This document shows, one piece after another, positions 13,399 to 23,720 of a stretch of 64,000 bases of DNA; position 1 is the stretch's first letter; each line of letters starts with the position of its first letter. The notes beneath the pieces are model-generated. The model searched no databases. It had not been told where the DNA came from and saw only the letters and a program-made list of their open reading frames with translations. The DNA lies in NCBI GenBank assembly GCA_015698045.1, contig BLAL01000053.1, positions 126,501 through 190,500 on the forward strand, in the 5' to 3' direction. The position numbers were made by a program, and so were the translations under genes. This stretch comes from Rhizophagus clarus. Its lineage: Eukaryota > Glomeromycota > Glomeromycetes > Glomerales > Glomeraceae.

Positions 13399-14573
13399 TA
13401 CATTATGTACAAAATACAGTAGTATATTTAGTACATATTAATTTATATTAATTTATAATGGATTTTATCGTCTTAATTTTTATTACGTTTATTATTTCTC
13501 CCATTTCTTTTTATCATTATTTATTGCTATTTCCTTTTTTAATACACAATTATCCGTTCTTTTCTTAGTAAACTTTTGCTCGTGATTTTTAAATCATTGT
13601 TTCCGAAAATGGTGGATATTTCTACGTATGAAAGCAAATAAATCGATCGGCATGTTTCATATTTTCATATTTTCGCGCCACCCCGCACTTATTTTTAAAA
13701 AGGAAAGAAAGATTTAAAATAAAACTAGTTTAGCCTTTTAACCTGTTTTTAAAAACAAAATATCTAAAATTTATTGGTTTAGAACTTGCAGAATTGAGAT
13801 ATACAGTATTCCAAGTTCTGGGAATGAATCATATGAAGATACATGATGGACAAATATTTTTATTAGATATTTTTTGATAATCACAAATAAATTTTCACGT
13901 AATTATGTAAAAAAAAGGCAAACACATCCTATATTTATAGTATATAGCAATATTATAAAATACAAAGAATTTTAATTTCGATTTCTTTTTATCGATAACA
14001 AGATATTTTAAAATATAACGTATTTCAAATAAATAAGATCTTTGAGACCAAAATGATATGATGATAGTATATCAAAAATATATTTTTTACCTCCATTTTT
14101 CTATTTTTATATCTTTCATCAATGAGTTAAATCTCTTGTTTCGAAATTTGAATAAAAATTACTTTGTTATTCCTGGTTTTACTCAAATGCAACATTTATG
14201 TCAATATCGTTATTACATACAATATTTATAGGGAATCGGTTATTACGATCTATTACAGTATATGACATAAACTTTAAAAATTTTGAGAAAATATCGAAAT
14301 GTAACGTGACACTATGCTTTATTTATATTATTCACTTTAACCCCTGGATTGTCTTACATACAATATTTCGGTGATCTTTATTACAAATATGTACTAATGA
14401 TTGTTATTAATAGTTTCGTATATCCTTTTTTGACGATAATTACGTTTAAAAAATTAAATTCATATCAGATATATATTTTATCCCAAAATATTATTTCCAA
14501 AAAGTTTAGATAATGGTTAAGTATCTAATTAAGTTAAAATTTATAATTTTATATGAGTAATATTTGTAATAAT
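10741..14573. other. Long non-coding stretch
   Basis: No supported gene. Poly-T and poly-A tracts occur near 11230, 12160-12200 and 13360-13400. The part from about 11560 to 12110 is noticeably richer in G/C and has a small perfect stem near 12020-12050 (CCCTCG pairing with CGAGGG), but no frame longer than about 60 codons with protein character and no tRNA-like fold was recognised. It could be an unrecognised non-coding transcript or the remote upstream region of the secreted-protein gene. Confidence 0.4.
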
Positions 14574-14583
14574 TATATAAATA
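14574..14583 (+). promoter_or_regulatory. TATA box of the secreted-protein gene
   Basis: TATATAAATA is a strong TATA match about 310 bp upstream of the ATG at 14892. It is followed by a homopolymer-rich leader (A-runs at about 14600-14618 and 14703-14740), which would imply a long 5' untranslated region. A second AT-rich candidate (TTATATTATATATATT near 14760) lies closer to the start. Confidence 0.45.
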
Positions 14584-14796
14584 CACGGTCATGTTTTCAA
14601 AAAAAAAAAAAAAAAAAATTCACCAAAAAATCATATTCTTTCATTAAGACGTTTGATACGTCTTTTTAAATCGTATTATTATTTATTGGGAACCAAAAAT
14701 TCAAAAAAAAAAAAAAAATTCCAAAAAAAAAAAAATTTCTTATCATTTTTATTTACATTTATATTATATATATTACATTCATTTCACTTCATATCA

Positions 14797-14855
14797 CACC
14801 TAGACGGTGAATATATATCTCTCATACCCCATTTATATCGCACCTAGACGGTGAA
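14797..14855 (+). promoter_or_regulatory. Duplicated CACC-N5-GGTG motif before the secreted-protein gene
   Basis: CACCTAGACGGTGAA occurs twice, at 14797-14811 and 14841-14855, 44 bp apart and 37-95 bp before the ATG. The CACC and GGTG halves are complementary, so each copy is a short interrupted palindrome. This fits either a dimeric transcription-factor site or small stem-loops in the mRNA leader. The two copies are identical over 15 bases while the DNA between them differs, which suggests constraint or recent duplication. Confidence 0.5.
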
Positions 14856-14891
14856 ACCAATTTTTAATCCCTATTTCTTGAAAAAAAAAAA

Positions 14892-16253
14892 ATGATGTTC
14901 AAATCACATTTTATCTTAAGTGCTATATTATTATCATTTATATTCCTAGAAGTCGCCCATTCCACAACTTATTTTAATATCGTTACCAATAACAAAGAAT
15001 TTAGACCAACGACCGACCTTTTAAGTGAGTTCACACAAAAAAACAAAGATAATGAAATCGGCGGTTACCATAGAGCAGAAGTTTATTTTAAAACCACTGT
15101 GCCATCAATAAATCCTGACCAAAGTAACGTAAAAAGCATCGAATGTAACGATGGTAATAAGATTACTCTCAACCTAGACGACGAAAATGCTATTAAGAAC
15201 GTTAATAGTTGGCCAAATAAAGTTATGTTGTTGGTATCCCATAAATGGAATTGTTTTAATAAGAGAGCGAACCAATTTTTTATGGCAAAAAGTAAAACCA
15301 TCGACGTACCAAATAAAAAAGTTACTTTCATTACGGAAGGTTGTGATATTTCTGATTTTGCCAAAAATTTCGCTGTCGACCTTTCTTGGGTTGAAGGAAG
15401 AAAAATTCGAAGAAATCGTAATAAATTAAATAAAAGAGTTCCATTTCCATCTATTGATAAAAGTGCTAAATTGGACTTAAACGTTTTATTCGATCAGACG
15501 ACTGGAAAATCTTCAAAACCAAATCTTCCAATCATATCAAACCCTGATATTTCTTTACTTTGTACTGAATGTTTTATGAAAGGTGAAGCAACAATATCAC
15601 TTAAAATTGACGGCAGCATTTCCTTCTCCGGCATATCCTTAGATGATGCCACAATATCTCTTAATGGAAATGCTTTAATGAACCTTGATCTTTTACTTAA
15701 CGGTACCATTGCAAAAACTTTTACTTCTAATAACCAACTTCTATCAGTACCTGTACCTGGATTTCCTAATGCTCCTGGTCTTTTTACTATTGGACCTTCA
15801 ATAGATCTTACTGTTTCATCTACATTTGCTGCTAATTTAACTGGTTCCGTTAGTTTTGGTGGTGATGTTAGTTTACCTAATTTTAATGCCAATGCCTCTT
15901 TCGTCAATATAACCCAACCAAAATTTTCCCAGTCAGGCTTTAATCCTCAATCTAATTTACATAAGCCGCAATTCACTTTCTCCGATGCTTCCGCTGATAT
16001 TAGTGGTGCAATTAAACCACAATTAGCTTTTGGTATTAATATACTTGATGGAAAATTCGAACAAAAAGTTGGGTTTGAAATTGTTGGTTCTCTCGACAAT
16101 AATATTTCTTTTGGAAAACAAGCTGCCTGTGTAAAGAAAACTCAACCACGTCTTAAAACTAATCTTAATGGTAATTTAGGTTTTTTCGTTAACGATAATG
16201 ATTTTCCTATCGTTAATTTTCCTTCTTTAACTTTATTTGATAAATGTTTATAA
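14892..16253 (+). CDS. Secreted Cys-containing beta-rich protein
   Basis: Single-exon gene of 453 residues. Residues 1 to about 24 form a clear signal peptide (hydrophobic FILSAILLSFIFLEVAHS, small residue before cleavage). The mature chain has seven cysteines, several NxS/T glycosylation sequons and long alternating hydrophobic/polar stretches, suggesting beta-sandwich folds. A basic stretch ends in KR at residues 181-182 (RRNRNKLNKR before VPFP), a good Kex2-type dibasic processing site between an N-terminal and a C-terminal half. The C-terminal half with a CTEC pair and repeated GxISxxG strands resembles fungal secreted proteins of the DUF7223/DUF7029 type, a tentative assignment from memory. 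Role unknown: cell wall, extracellular matrix or effector-like functions are possible. It is intact, and its codon use is less AT-extreme than the relics around it. Confidence 0.8.
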   Translation: MMFKSHFILSAILLSFIFLEVAHSTTYFNIVTNNKEFRPTTDLLSEFTQKNKDNEIGGYHRAEVYFKTTVPSINPDQSNVKSIECNDGNKITLNLDDENAIKNVNSWPNKVMLLVSHKWNCFNKRANQFFMAKSKTIDVPNKKVTFITEGCDISDFAKNFAVDLSWVEGRKIRRNRNKLNKRVPFPSIDKSAKLDLNVLFDQTTGKSSKPNLPIISNPDISLLCTECFMKGEATISLKIDGSISFSGISLDDATISLNGNALMNLDLLLNGTIAKTFTSNNQLLSVPVPGFPNAPGLFTIGPSIDLTVSSTFAANLTGSVSFGGDVSLPNFNANASFVNITQPKFSQSGFNPQSNLHKPQFTFSDASADISGAIKPQLAFGINILDGKFEQKVGFEIVGSLDNNISFGKQAACVKKTQPRLKTNLNGNLGFFVNDNDFPIVNFPSLTLFDKCL

Positions 16254-16922
16254 TAATATTGTCATGAAATAGATTAAAAAATTATATAGATTTCATTATA
16301 TTATATTACGTAAAATAATTTTTTTTATAAGGTCTTCTCGTTTCCCGCTGGATGGGATTTGAGAATTAAAAAAAAAAAAAAAAAAAAATAATGGTACGAT
16401 ACTGGTTCTAAAAAAAAAAAAAAAAATTAAGTAATGATTTAATAGTCCTTTACAATGAAGATTTAAAAATAAGATCTTTTAAATTGTAATCAATCCTAAA
16501 TTTTAATAAAATAAAAATCTTCATCTCGAAAAATCTATGAAAATTATTATTATTTTTTTGATGATCCGTCTATTTTTAGTTATTGCAATAAAAATGAAAC
16601 TTAATGAAACATCAACAGGCTTAATCATGGTCGTACAATACTTAGAAATCAAAATAAAATAAATGTTTGACTTGAATTAAATATCCCACGTACACAGTAC
16701 TAATTTTTAAACTTTTATTCATTCATTTTTTTTTTTTAAAAAAAAAACTTTCATTTTGTTTAGTTATTTAATAAGTTCAATTTGATTATTACGATTCAAC
16801 GTGGCACAGTGGTCAGTGGACCAGTCACCAGTGGTATATTTAATGATCTACCATTTGACATTTTGTGAAACTTTAAACGCCCCTATTTGATTGGTAAAAG
16901 TAAAAATAACGCCTAAGCAATC
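16254..16922. other. Intergenic spacer
   Basis: Holds the 3' flank of the secreted-protein gene, poly-A tracts near 16371-16389 and 16412-16427, and the upstream region of the orphan kinase exon, including GTGG/CAGTGG-rich sequence near 16800-16835. No open frame of note. Confidence 0.5.
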
Positions 16923-17408
16923 ATGAAAAAATTTCAAACAATAAAAAAACTATTACTTCGAAATAATGAAAATTCTTATTCTAATAGAAATTTTAATTCC
17001 AACCATAAAAGTTGTTATGATAACGTAGATAAAAAACCATGGTGCGAAGAATGTGTTCCTTGTTGTATAATTGAAGGGTGGACCAGTGGAAATAATGATG
17101 TTGATGCTTTTGTTAAGGATACGATTTATAATGCAGGATTACAAAGGGAATCACTTGAAGGTTACGATTATTATCCATTATTTCTTGAATGGGTACCATT
17201 TGATAGATTTAAAGGCATAGAGCAAATAGGTGTGGGTGGATTTGCAAAAGTATATTCTGCAACATGGATCGATGGTCAGGCAAAATATAAAAGACAAGAA
17301 GATGGAAGTTGGAAAAAATTGGTTCCTGATCCTATAAAGTTTGCTTTGAAAAAGTTAAATGGATCACAGAATATGACTGTTGAATATTTAAATGAGGTAT
17401 TTTTATAA
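16923..17408 (+). pseudogene. Orphan kinase N-lobe exon (C-lobe missing)
   Basis: A 161-residue frame equivalent to the first exon of the local kinase family: a partly preserved Cys knuckle (WCEECVPCC), a WTSGN motif, EWVPFDRF, an intact Gly loop (IGVGGFAKVYSATW), a beta3 lysine in FALKKL and an alphaC end YLNE. Coding sequence 16923-17396 stops exactly at a consensus donor (GAG/GTATTT) in phase 0, the same junction used by the two other kinases here. The next 500 bp contain no beta4-beta5, HRD or DFG segment on this strand, so the catalytic half is absent. It is most likely a truncated copy; a transcript reading through the donor would give a catalytically dead N-lobe protein. All ATP-site residues of the N-lobe are intact, so the truncation may be recent. 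Confidence 0.75.
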
Positions 17409-17922
17409 CGAATTTTTCATTTTTTTTTTTTTTTTTTAATATTATCAATAATCAGTTAATAGTATAATAAATTATAGTGTCGGCCAGAATTAGTTTTAAT
17501 TTTGGCCAGAATTAATCACGTGATATGTCAAACACGTGATATGTCAAAAACCTGTCCAATGAAAAAAAAAGATTTTGGTTTTGGACAAGGACACTGGACA
17601 TGAGTATTATGGTGAACGATGAGCGAATCCCGTGATGAACGACTGATAATTAAATTTACATTTTTCTTAAAAAATTAAATTTTCAAACTTTAGAAAGTCG
17701 GGTATCCAATTTACTGATCTTTGGCAAACTATATTTTTATGTTAGAACTAATGTTTTGTACTTTGCATTGTTATGACACCAAGTGAAGGATTATAATAAC
17801 AATTCAATTCATAAAAATTTATTTAAAAATAGTCAACTTTACAATTAAAAAAAAGAGAACAAAAATTTTTTTCTTACTGGATTTTAAGAGGTTATAATAT
17901 TGTCTATATAACAAATCATTAA
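17409..17922. other. Spacer with short direct repeats
   Basis: Contains two direct repeats of CACGTGATATGTCAAA (17517-17532, 17534-17549) and two of TTGGCCAGAATTA-like sequence just before them. Related TTCTGGCCA/TGGCCAGAA words recur elsewhere in the window (near 12815 and 25495). No kinase C-lobe or other coding sequence. Confidence 0.5.
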
Positions 17923-19376
17923 TCAATCCTTTGTAATTTGAAATACTTCATATTCTTCTACAGAGAACTTATCTGCAGTTTCTCTAATAGGTATTTCATA
18001 ACTGCCTTTTTTACAAAAACTTTTATCAGAAACATTCATAACAAGGTCATCATTACCAAAATATGGACCGTAATTTTGACCGTTCCATATAGCATAACCT
18101 TCATTCTTCACACGGCTTAAAATATAATTTTCGATATTAATGCTGTCTTCAAAGGAGAAAATAAAACTATCTTTAGTGCTACTATAACCATCAGTAGATT
18201 TCCATTCAACTGGATTATATCCTCCAAGAATTTTGTTACTGTTTTTCACTTTAGCAATTATAACAGTATGAGATTTATTATCGCATTTTTCATGAAATTT
18301 TTTAATGGAAAACCCATCACGAGATCCACAAAGTAATAATTTAAACTCATAAGAAGAAGATAATTCGTCTGTAACATCCAATTTATCAATCCATTTTGAA
18401 ATTAATTCTATATGTTGACTTGTAATAATTTTTGAACCGACGTTATTACGAAGTTTTAATTTACCATTTGGCCTGCTACCAGGATGTAAATTTAAAAAAG
18501 TTTTCAATAAATCCATGTATAATTCTTTTGGTAAAACTTTTCTGCAAGGTATTACTTTATCTGAAAATTCTTTAGAAGTTAAATTATAGAATCTAATAAA
18601 AGGAATGCATTTTTGAATCGTATTTTTTAATATATTAAAATCATTTTTTGAAAAATTTGCAAAGTCAGAAGGAAGTTCAGAATTTTGAGCAATTCCCCAT
18701 TTAAGTACATGTTCCCAAACCCGAATTTCTCCCATCCGAAGATCATCACTTTGAATAATTGAAATCAAAACTTTCTCTGGAATTAAGGAGAAATCAAACG
18801 ATTTAAATATCTTATCTGGTTTTTTTGATATAATAGTATTACAATATTTTTGAAGTTCTGGGAAAGAATCAGTTTCAAAACTTGTTTGATATACCAGGTT
18901 AAAATTTTGTTCTATCCAACTTGCATTATTTTTAACTAGAAAAGATTGTAAATAGTTACTTAATTCCTGAAGATTTAATTCGTTAGCAGTAACTAAAATT
19001 TTGAGGAGATCAGGAATATCATATTTTTCCACAGAAAGCTTTCCACCATAAATATATCTAAAATGAAAAATGTACGTATAAAAATTTCGTCGCTCAACTG
19101 TTTTATCATATAATTTATCTTTTCTTACCTTAAAATTATCTGAAAAATTTCAGGTGAAATATTGGGTAACTTGATATGCGCCAAAGTTCCACCATTTTTC
19201 TTTTTATTTGTTGACAAAATTCTTCGTAAATAAGGAGAACGATAATTTAATATAGCCATATGAGCTTTTAATATTTTTACGTTAGGGTCGTTACCAACTT
19301 CAATAGTAATATCATAATATTCTTCATCATCTAAAATTTCAAGTAAGTTTTGTGATAGTTTTGGTAAAAACTCCAT
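17923..19376 (-). CDS. BTB-BACK-TLDc protein
   Basis: Two exons: 19129-19376 and 17923-19057, with a 71-bp intron (19058-19128, GTAAGA...TTTTAG) in phase 2, splitting an Arg codon before YIYGG. The product is 460 residues. An N-terminal BTB/POZ domain (about 5-110; YYDITIEVGND, ILNYRSPYLRRIL) mediates dimerisation and often Cullin-3 binding. A BACK domain follows (about 125-235; WEHVLKWGIAQN, RCIPFIRFYNLTSKEF-like). A TLDc domain closes the protein (about 290-455; SSYEFKLLLCGSRDGFS, ILGGYNPVEWKS, YAIWNGQNYGPYFG). TLDc proteins are linked to oxidative-stress protection and V-ATPase regulation in other eukaryotes. The start at 19376 matches the start of the sister genes at 51093 and 63736. No lesion is visible. 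It is the only complete copy in the window of a family otherwise present here as truncated or decayed members. Confidence 0.9.
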
Positions 19377-19389
19377 TGTAAGTGATTTT

Positions 19390-19422
<33 letters not shown>

Positions 19423-19533
19423 AACCTTAACTTGTGAAATGTCAATCTTATATATTTATTTGCAGGATCGTCAACCCAGCCAAATTTTTTGTGGCGCGAT
19501 TTATTATGATCACATGACAAAATTAAGGACTTA

Positions 19534-19650
19534 TCTAAAATTTCAAGCAAATTTTGGGTAAAACCTCCATTATAAATAATTTATAATATAATCAACGAAA
19601 GGAAAGAAAAAATTTTTTTAAGCCTTAATTTGTGAAATGTTCAATTCGTT
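19534..19650 (-). pseudogene. Duplicated promoter and start of a BTB gene, relic
   Basis: At 19570 a minus-strand ATG begins a copy of the BTB first codons (MEVLP then, after a deletion of about 12 bases, the LEIL coding stretch). Upstream of it, 19621-19648 repeats the leader motif found before the real start (CCTTAA-C/T-TTGTGAAATGT at 19426-19443). The region is a short tandem duplicate of the 5' end of the adjacent intact gene, without the remainder of the BTB domain. Confidence 0.6.
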
Positions 19651-20221
19651 ATAAATCATGTACTGTTTAAATGTCACCCAAATTTTAATGTTGTACACTG
19701 CCCACAATGCAATACTGATTAGATAACGTGAACATTTTGTGTCACTTTAATTTAAAAGTATAAAACAAATGTAATAGAAACTACTAGGAAACGGAGAGTC
19801 AGAGACTGTTGAGTGTTGAGAGTCCGGAGCGAAATATTTATTTTACTAATGTGGCACAAAATTTAACGTGTGCGGACAAATGGATGTCGCCACATGACCT
19901 TAATCTTTCATAAGCATACTGTCGCTTCGCCCGGACAGTAAAATTTACTATTTCATAAAAACATGTGAATGACTTACTTTTTACCAAAATTATTATTTTA
20001 AAAATTACATTTTTTTAGGAAGATTTATTAATTTTAAGAATTTCACGGACCTTTGGTAAATAGATAATCGGGTAACATTTGCCAGAACTGCAAATTTCAG
20101 ATGACCCAGACCGGATAAATAAATAATAAAACTATATATAGCTTTTACCGAATTTTATTAAATTTTACGGCCTATTAGCAGATTATAAATTAATGATCAC
20201 GTATAAACACAATTATATATA
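19651..20221. other. Intergenic spacer
   Basis: No coding potential. It includes a GC-richer patch near 19790-19830 and 19865-19940, and ends at the Tc1/mariner-type element. Nothing further can be supported. Confidence 0.45.
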
Positions 20222-21146
20222 CAGTGGTGAGCAAAATTTTTTGGAAAATAGTCACGCGACTTAAATCACGTGTTGTGACGACTTGAAAATTGCAGATCAA
20301 AATTACAAATACTTTATCAAAAGCTACACATTTCCGAATAAAATATTCTTCCTTTACACAACCCTTTATATAAGGCTTTTCAAGAAAAAACAACCCAGAA
20401 ATAAAAGTTTTTATTGAAAAAAATCAGCGAAAAGTAAATTTATAATTTTGGGTCAAAGACGTGCAGTATTTAAGTAAAATTTACCTTCATTTGATCACTA
20501 GAGTCTCCAGACTTTATTATAATTTAAAAAAAAATTCGAAATAATAGGAGGATGGGTAAATATGATTTAAAAACCAAATAAAAATCGACTAGAAATGGTA
20601 CAAATATCGCAATAAATATTATAAATCGATATATTAGGCAGAATTTTATGATAATGATCGGTAGTTTGACTGAAAAACTATTGCAAACAAATAATAATAG
20701 CTTCTAGACGTACAATTAAAAAAAATTTTCATCATCATTAATATAAAAAAATTTTATTTATTGCTCATTAAAGCTTACAATTGGAAACTATGATGAAACT
20801 ATTGGTTAATTAAAAATAAACCATTTTAGCATGATCAAAAAACTGTAGAAATTTATTAATAGAAACATGAAAAAAATAAAAACAACAAAATTTGAGAAAT
20901 TTGAGAATGCTGAACGTTAAGGATGAAAAGTTTATTTCCAAAAAAAATATAAATAATTTGATAAAATCGATAAAGTAAGTTTTGAGGAAATTATTAGAGT
21001 AAAGAGAAGAGAATAAATTTTTAATTGTATATAACTAAAATCTCATTATATTGTACTTTTAAATCAATCAAACTATTTGCAAATATAATCACTGGTTATT
21101 GAGTAAATTCACTTTAAAGTTTTCCAAATAATTTTGCTCACCACTG
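20222..21146. mobile_element. Tc1/mariner-type non-autonomous DNA element, 925 bp
   Basis: Terminal inverted repeats begin CAGTGGTGAGCAAAATT on the left and, read inward from the right, match over about 27 bases with one mismatch. Both ends are bordered by TATATA, consistent with the TA target duplication of the Tc1/mariner superfamily. The interior has many stops and no DDE transposase frame that I can recognise, so it is a deletion derivative or a MITE that needs an autonomous partner elsewhere. Confidence 0.85.
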
Positions 21147-21223
21147 TATATATATTCGCTTAGAATATAAATAAAAAAAGCGAAACAATTTAATTTAATA
21201 CTTAAACAGAATTATCTATAATA

Positions 21224-21523
21224 TTAATCATTACTATTCTTTGTAATTTGAAAAATTTCACATTCTTCTACAGAAAATATATCTTTAGTTTCCATAATTG
21301 GTTTTTCATATTCACTTATTCTAGAAAAATTATAATTTCTTTCATAAAAAACAAGGTCACACCAACCAAAATATGAACCATAATTACAACCATTCCATAT
21401 AGCATAACCTTCATCCTTCACACGGCTTAAAATATAATTTTCGATATTAATGCTGTTTTCAAAGGAGAAAATAACCCTATTTTTAGTGCTGCTATAGCCA
21501 TTAGCAGATTTCCATTCAACTGG
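21224..21523 (-). pseudogene. TLDc domain fragment
   Basis: The frame reads PVEWKSANGYSSTKN, then NIENYILSRVKDEGYAIW and ends at the usual TLDc C-terminus (SVEECEIFQITKNSND). This is the last about 100 residues of a BTB-BACK-TLDc protein, closely matching the C-terminus of the gene at 17923-19376. It has no stop or frameshift inside, but it is cut off at 21523 within GGYNP/VEW. Beyond that point the sequence is an unrelated decayed gene. No start codon or promoter belongs to it, so it is a chimeric remnant. Confidence 0.85.
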
Positions 21524-21740
21524 AGTCTTTCTCCAAATAAATTATGATATAGCATTTTAAAAAGAAATAATATGTTTGAAATAGTGTTTCTCGACTATTA
21601 AGAGATATATGAAGAGGGCCAATCATAAGAACTAAACTTAATATTTCCAAAGGAATTCCAGATTCTGGTCCTTTATCATTTCTTAATATTATGGCTCTTC
21701 TAATATTCACTTGTCCTGGCCAGTCACAAATTGTAGGAAT

Positions 21741-21926
21741 TAGAGTGGCCTGCCGTAAGTAATAATTACGGCATTTCAGATTACAACTTTGGGTTGCAAC
21801 CCATTACAACCATTACAACGTCAATTTTTTCCTATGTGAAAATTACGGCATATCGTACTTACAACTTACACCTATTACGTTACAACCCATTACAACCATT
21901 ACAACATATTACGGCAGGCCACTCTA
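21741..21926. mobile_element. hAT-type MITE, 186 bp
   Basis: Perfect 18-bp terminal inverted repeats (TAGAGTGGCCTGCCGTAA) are flanked by the identical 8-bp sequence GTAGGAAT at 21733-21740 and 21927-21934. An 8-bp duplication with a TAGxGTGGC terminus is characteristic of hAT elements. The interior carries two copies of a CCCATTACAACCATTACAAC motif and no coding frame. It lies inside the decayed repeated-family gene. Confidence 0.9.
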
Positions 21927-22133
21927 GTAGGAATAATATAATTATTTAAATAATCCTGTTCACCATTATTCTTAAGTCTTTCAAACACTTTAAAATGAAA
22001 GATTTGTACATTCAATATAATCTTTTGTACTATGTAAAGGATGTAAAATAAAATCAATTAATTTACTATTGATCATTGACCTTAATTGAGTTAATTCCTG
22101 ATGGTCTTGAATATGACTATACTTGCCGCCCAT

Positions 22134-22262
22134 TTAAATGGGATGGGAGTCCCATCCCATCCCAATCCCATCCCATCCCAATCCCAAATCCCATTCCCAT
22201 TCCAATCCCAAATCCCATTCCCAATCCCATCCCAAATCCCAAATCCCATCCCAAATCCCATT
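22134..22262 (+). repeat. CCCATCCCAAT-type array (left subterminal)
   Basis: About 125 bp of near-uninterrupted CCCAT, CCCAAT and CCCAAATCCCAT words. The minus strand is a run of GGG triplets separated by two to four bases, a pattern able to form G-quadruplexes. It is the left inner flank of the 2,450-bp element. Confidence 0.9.
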
Positions 22263-22607
22263 TGAATATACAATAAATATTTATGAATTTTGTTATTTTT
22301 TTAAGAATAAAATTTTTTTCTTTTACTGTTTATCTTTAAAAAAATTTATTTTTTGACACTTTTAGTAATATTTTATTATTTTTTTATAATTTTTTTTATA
22401 TTTAATGATTTGTAAATATTGTTATATTAGATATTCATAGCCCAATAATTTAAAATACTGTATATTAATAAATTTAAATTTATAATTAAAAATTTTTTTT
22501 AAGTGCTAAGCCTTTTTTATTGAATAAAAAGCCATTTTGTTAAATACTAAGCTTAGCCACTTTTTGTTAAATACTGAATTCTTAGTAATTTGATACATTT
22601 TTTATTA

Positions 22608-23162
22608 AATATTAAGTATTTTTAATCAAATATTAAGTATTTTTAATCAAATATTTAGTATTTTTTATTAAATATTAAGTATTTTTAATCAAATATTAAG
22701 TATTTTTAATCAAATATTTAGTATTTTTAATCAAATATTAAGTATTTTTAATCAAATATTAAGTATTTTTAATCAAATATTAAGTATTTTTAATCAAATA
22801 TTAAGTATTTTTAATCAAATATTAAGTATTTTTAATCAAATATTAAGTATTTTTAATCAAATATTAAGTATTTTTAATCAAATATTAAGTATTTTTAATC
22901 AAATATTAAGTATTTTTAATCAAATATTAAGTATTTTTAATCAAATATTAAGTATTTTTAATCAAATATTAAGTATTTTTAATCAAATATTAAGTATTTT
23001 TAATCAAATATTAAGTATTTTTAATCAAATATTAAGTATTTTTAATCAAATATTAAGTATTTTTAATCAAATATTAAGTATTTTTAATCAAATATTAAGT
23101 ATTTTTAATTAAATATTAAGTATTTTTAATTAAATACTAAGTATTTTTTATTAAATACTAAG
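22608..23162 (+). repeat. 21-bp minisatellite, about 26 copies
   Basis: The unit ATTAAGTATTTTTAATCAAAT is repeated head-to-tail with very few differences; the outermost copies are more diverged (ATTAAATACTAAG, TTTTTATT). The centre of the array is almost perfectly homogeneous, indicating recent expansion or ongoing homogenisation. It contains no frame of interest. Confidence 0.95.
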
Positions 23163-23260
23163 TTTTTTTTGTTCTTTCTTTATTAATAATTTTATTAAAT
23201 ATTAAGCCATTTTTGTTAATAATTTTATTAAATACCAAGCCTTTTTTTGTTATTTAATAC

Positions 23261-23716
23261 TGTCGTATCTGATCATGTGACTTCATTGATCAATGTCACC
23301 GATGTCATAAATGAATGACATAGCATACATAGGTAATATTGCATACATTATAGATATATCATATATTTTTAATATAGCATAAATGGCATATATGTATTAT
23401 TTTTGTTCTATGTAAGATATTTATGATTTATCATTATTATAATTGCAATTGTTATAAATAAAGCTCTGGATTTATTCCAGACAAGGCATGTTCACAAGTT
23501 CTTTTAAAGCCTTTATTTTATTAATATTTTTATTTTTGATTGTTAAGTTATCTCTTTACTTGTGATGAATACCTGTGAATCTGACATATGGGAATTGGTA
23601 TTACACATTTGATTGAGATTTTTACAAGTTGTATTTAAAGTATTGATAAATAAACCTTCTGCTACCACAAAATAATAATTGTTAGCGATTGCTAACATCA
23701 AAGAACTGACCCAACA
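23261..23716. mobile_element. Solo LTR candidate, 456 bp
   Basis: The block starts TGTCGTATCTGATCATGTG and ends GACCCAACA (TG...CA termini) and is flanked by ATAC on both sides (23257-23260, 23717-23720). It interrupts an array of AAGCCTTTTTTTGTT monomers, which resume directly after it. An internal TATAAATAAAGCTCTGG (near 23456) could be the LTR promoter. No internal retroelement sequence is present, so if correct it is a solo LTR. The four-base duplication is short, hence moderate confidence. Confidence 0.5.
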
Positions 23717-23720
23717 ATAC

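Noticed and set aside
20190..20393. Minus-strand open frame across the left end of the Tc1-type element
   Set aside because: Crosses the element boundary and has no transposase motif.
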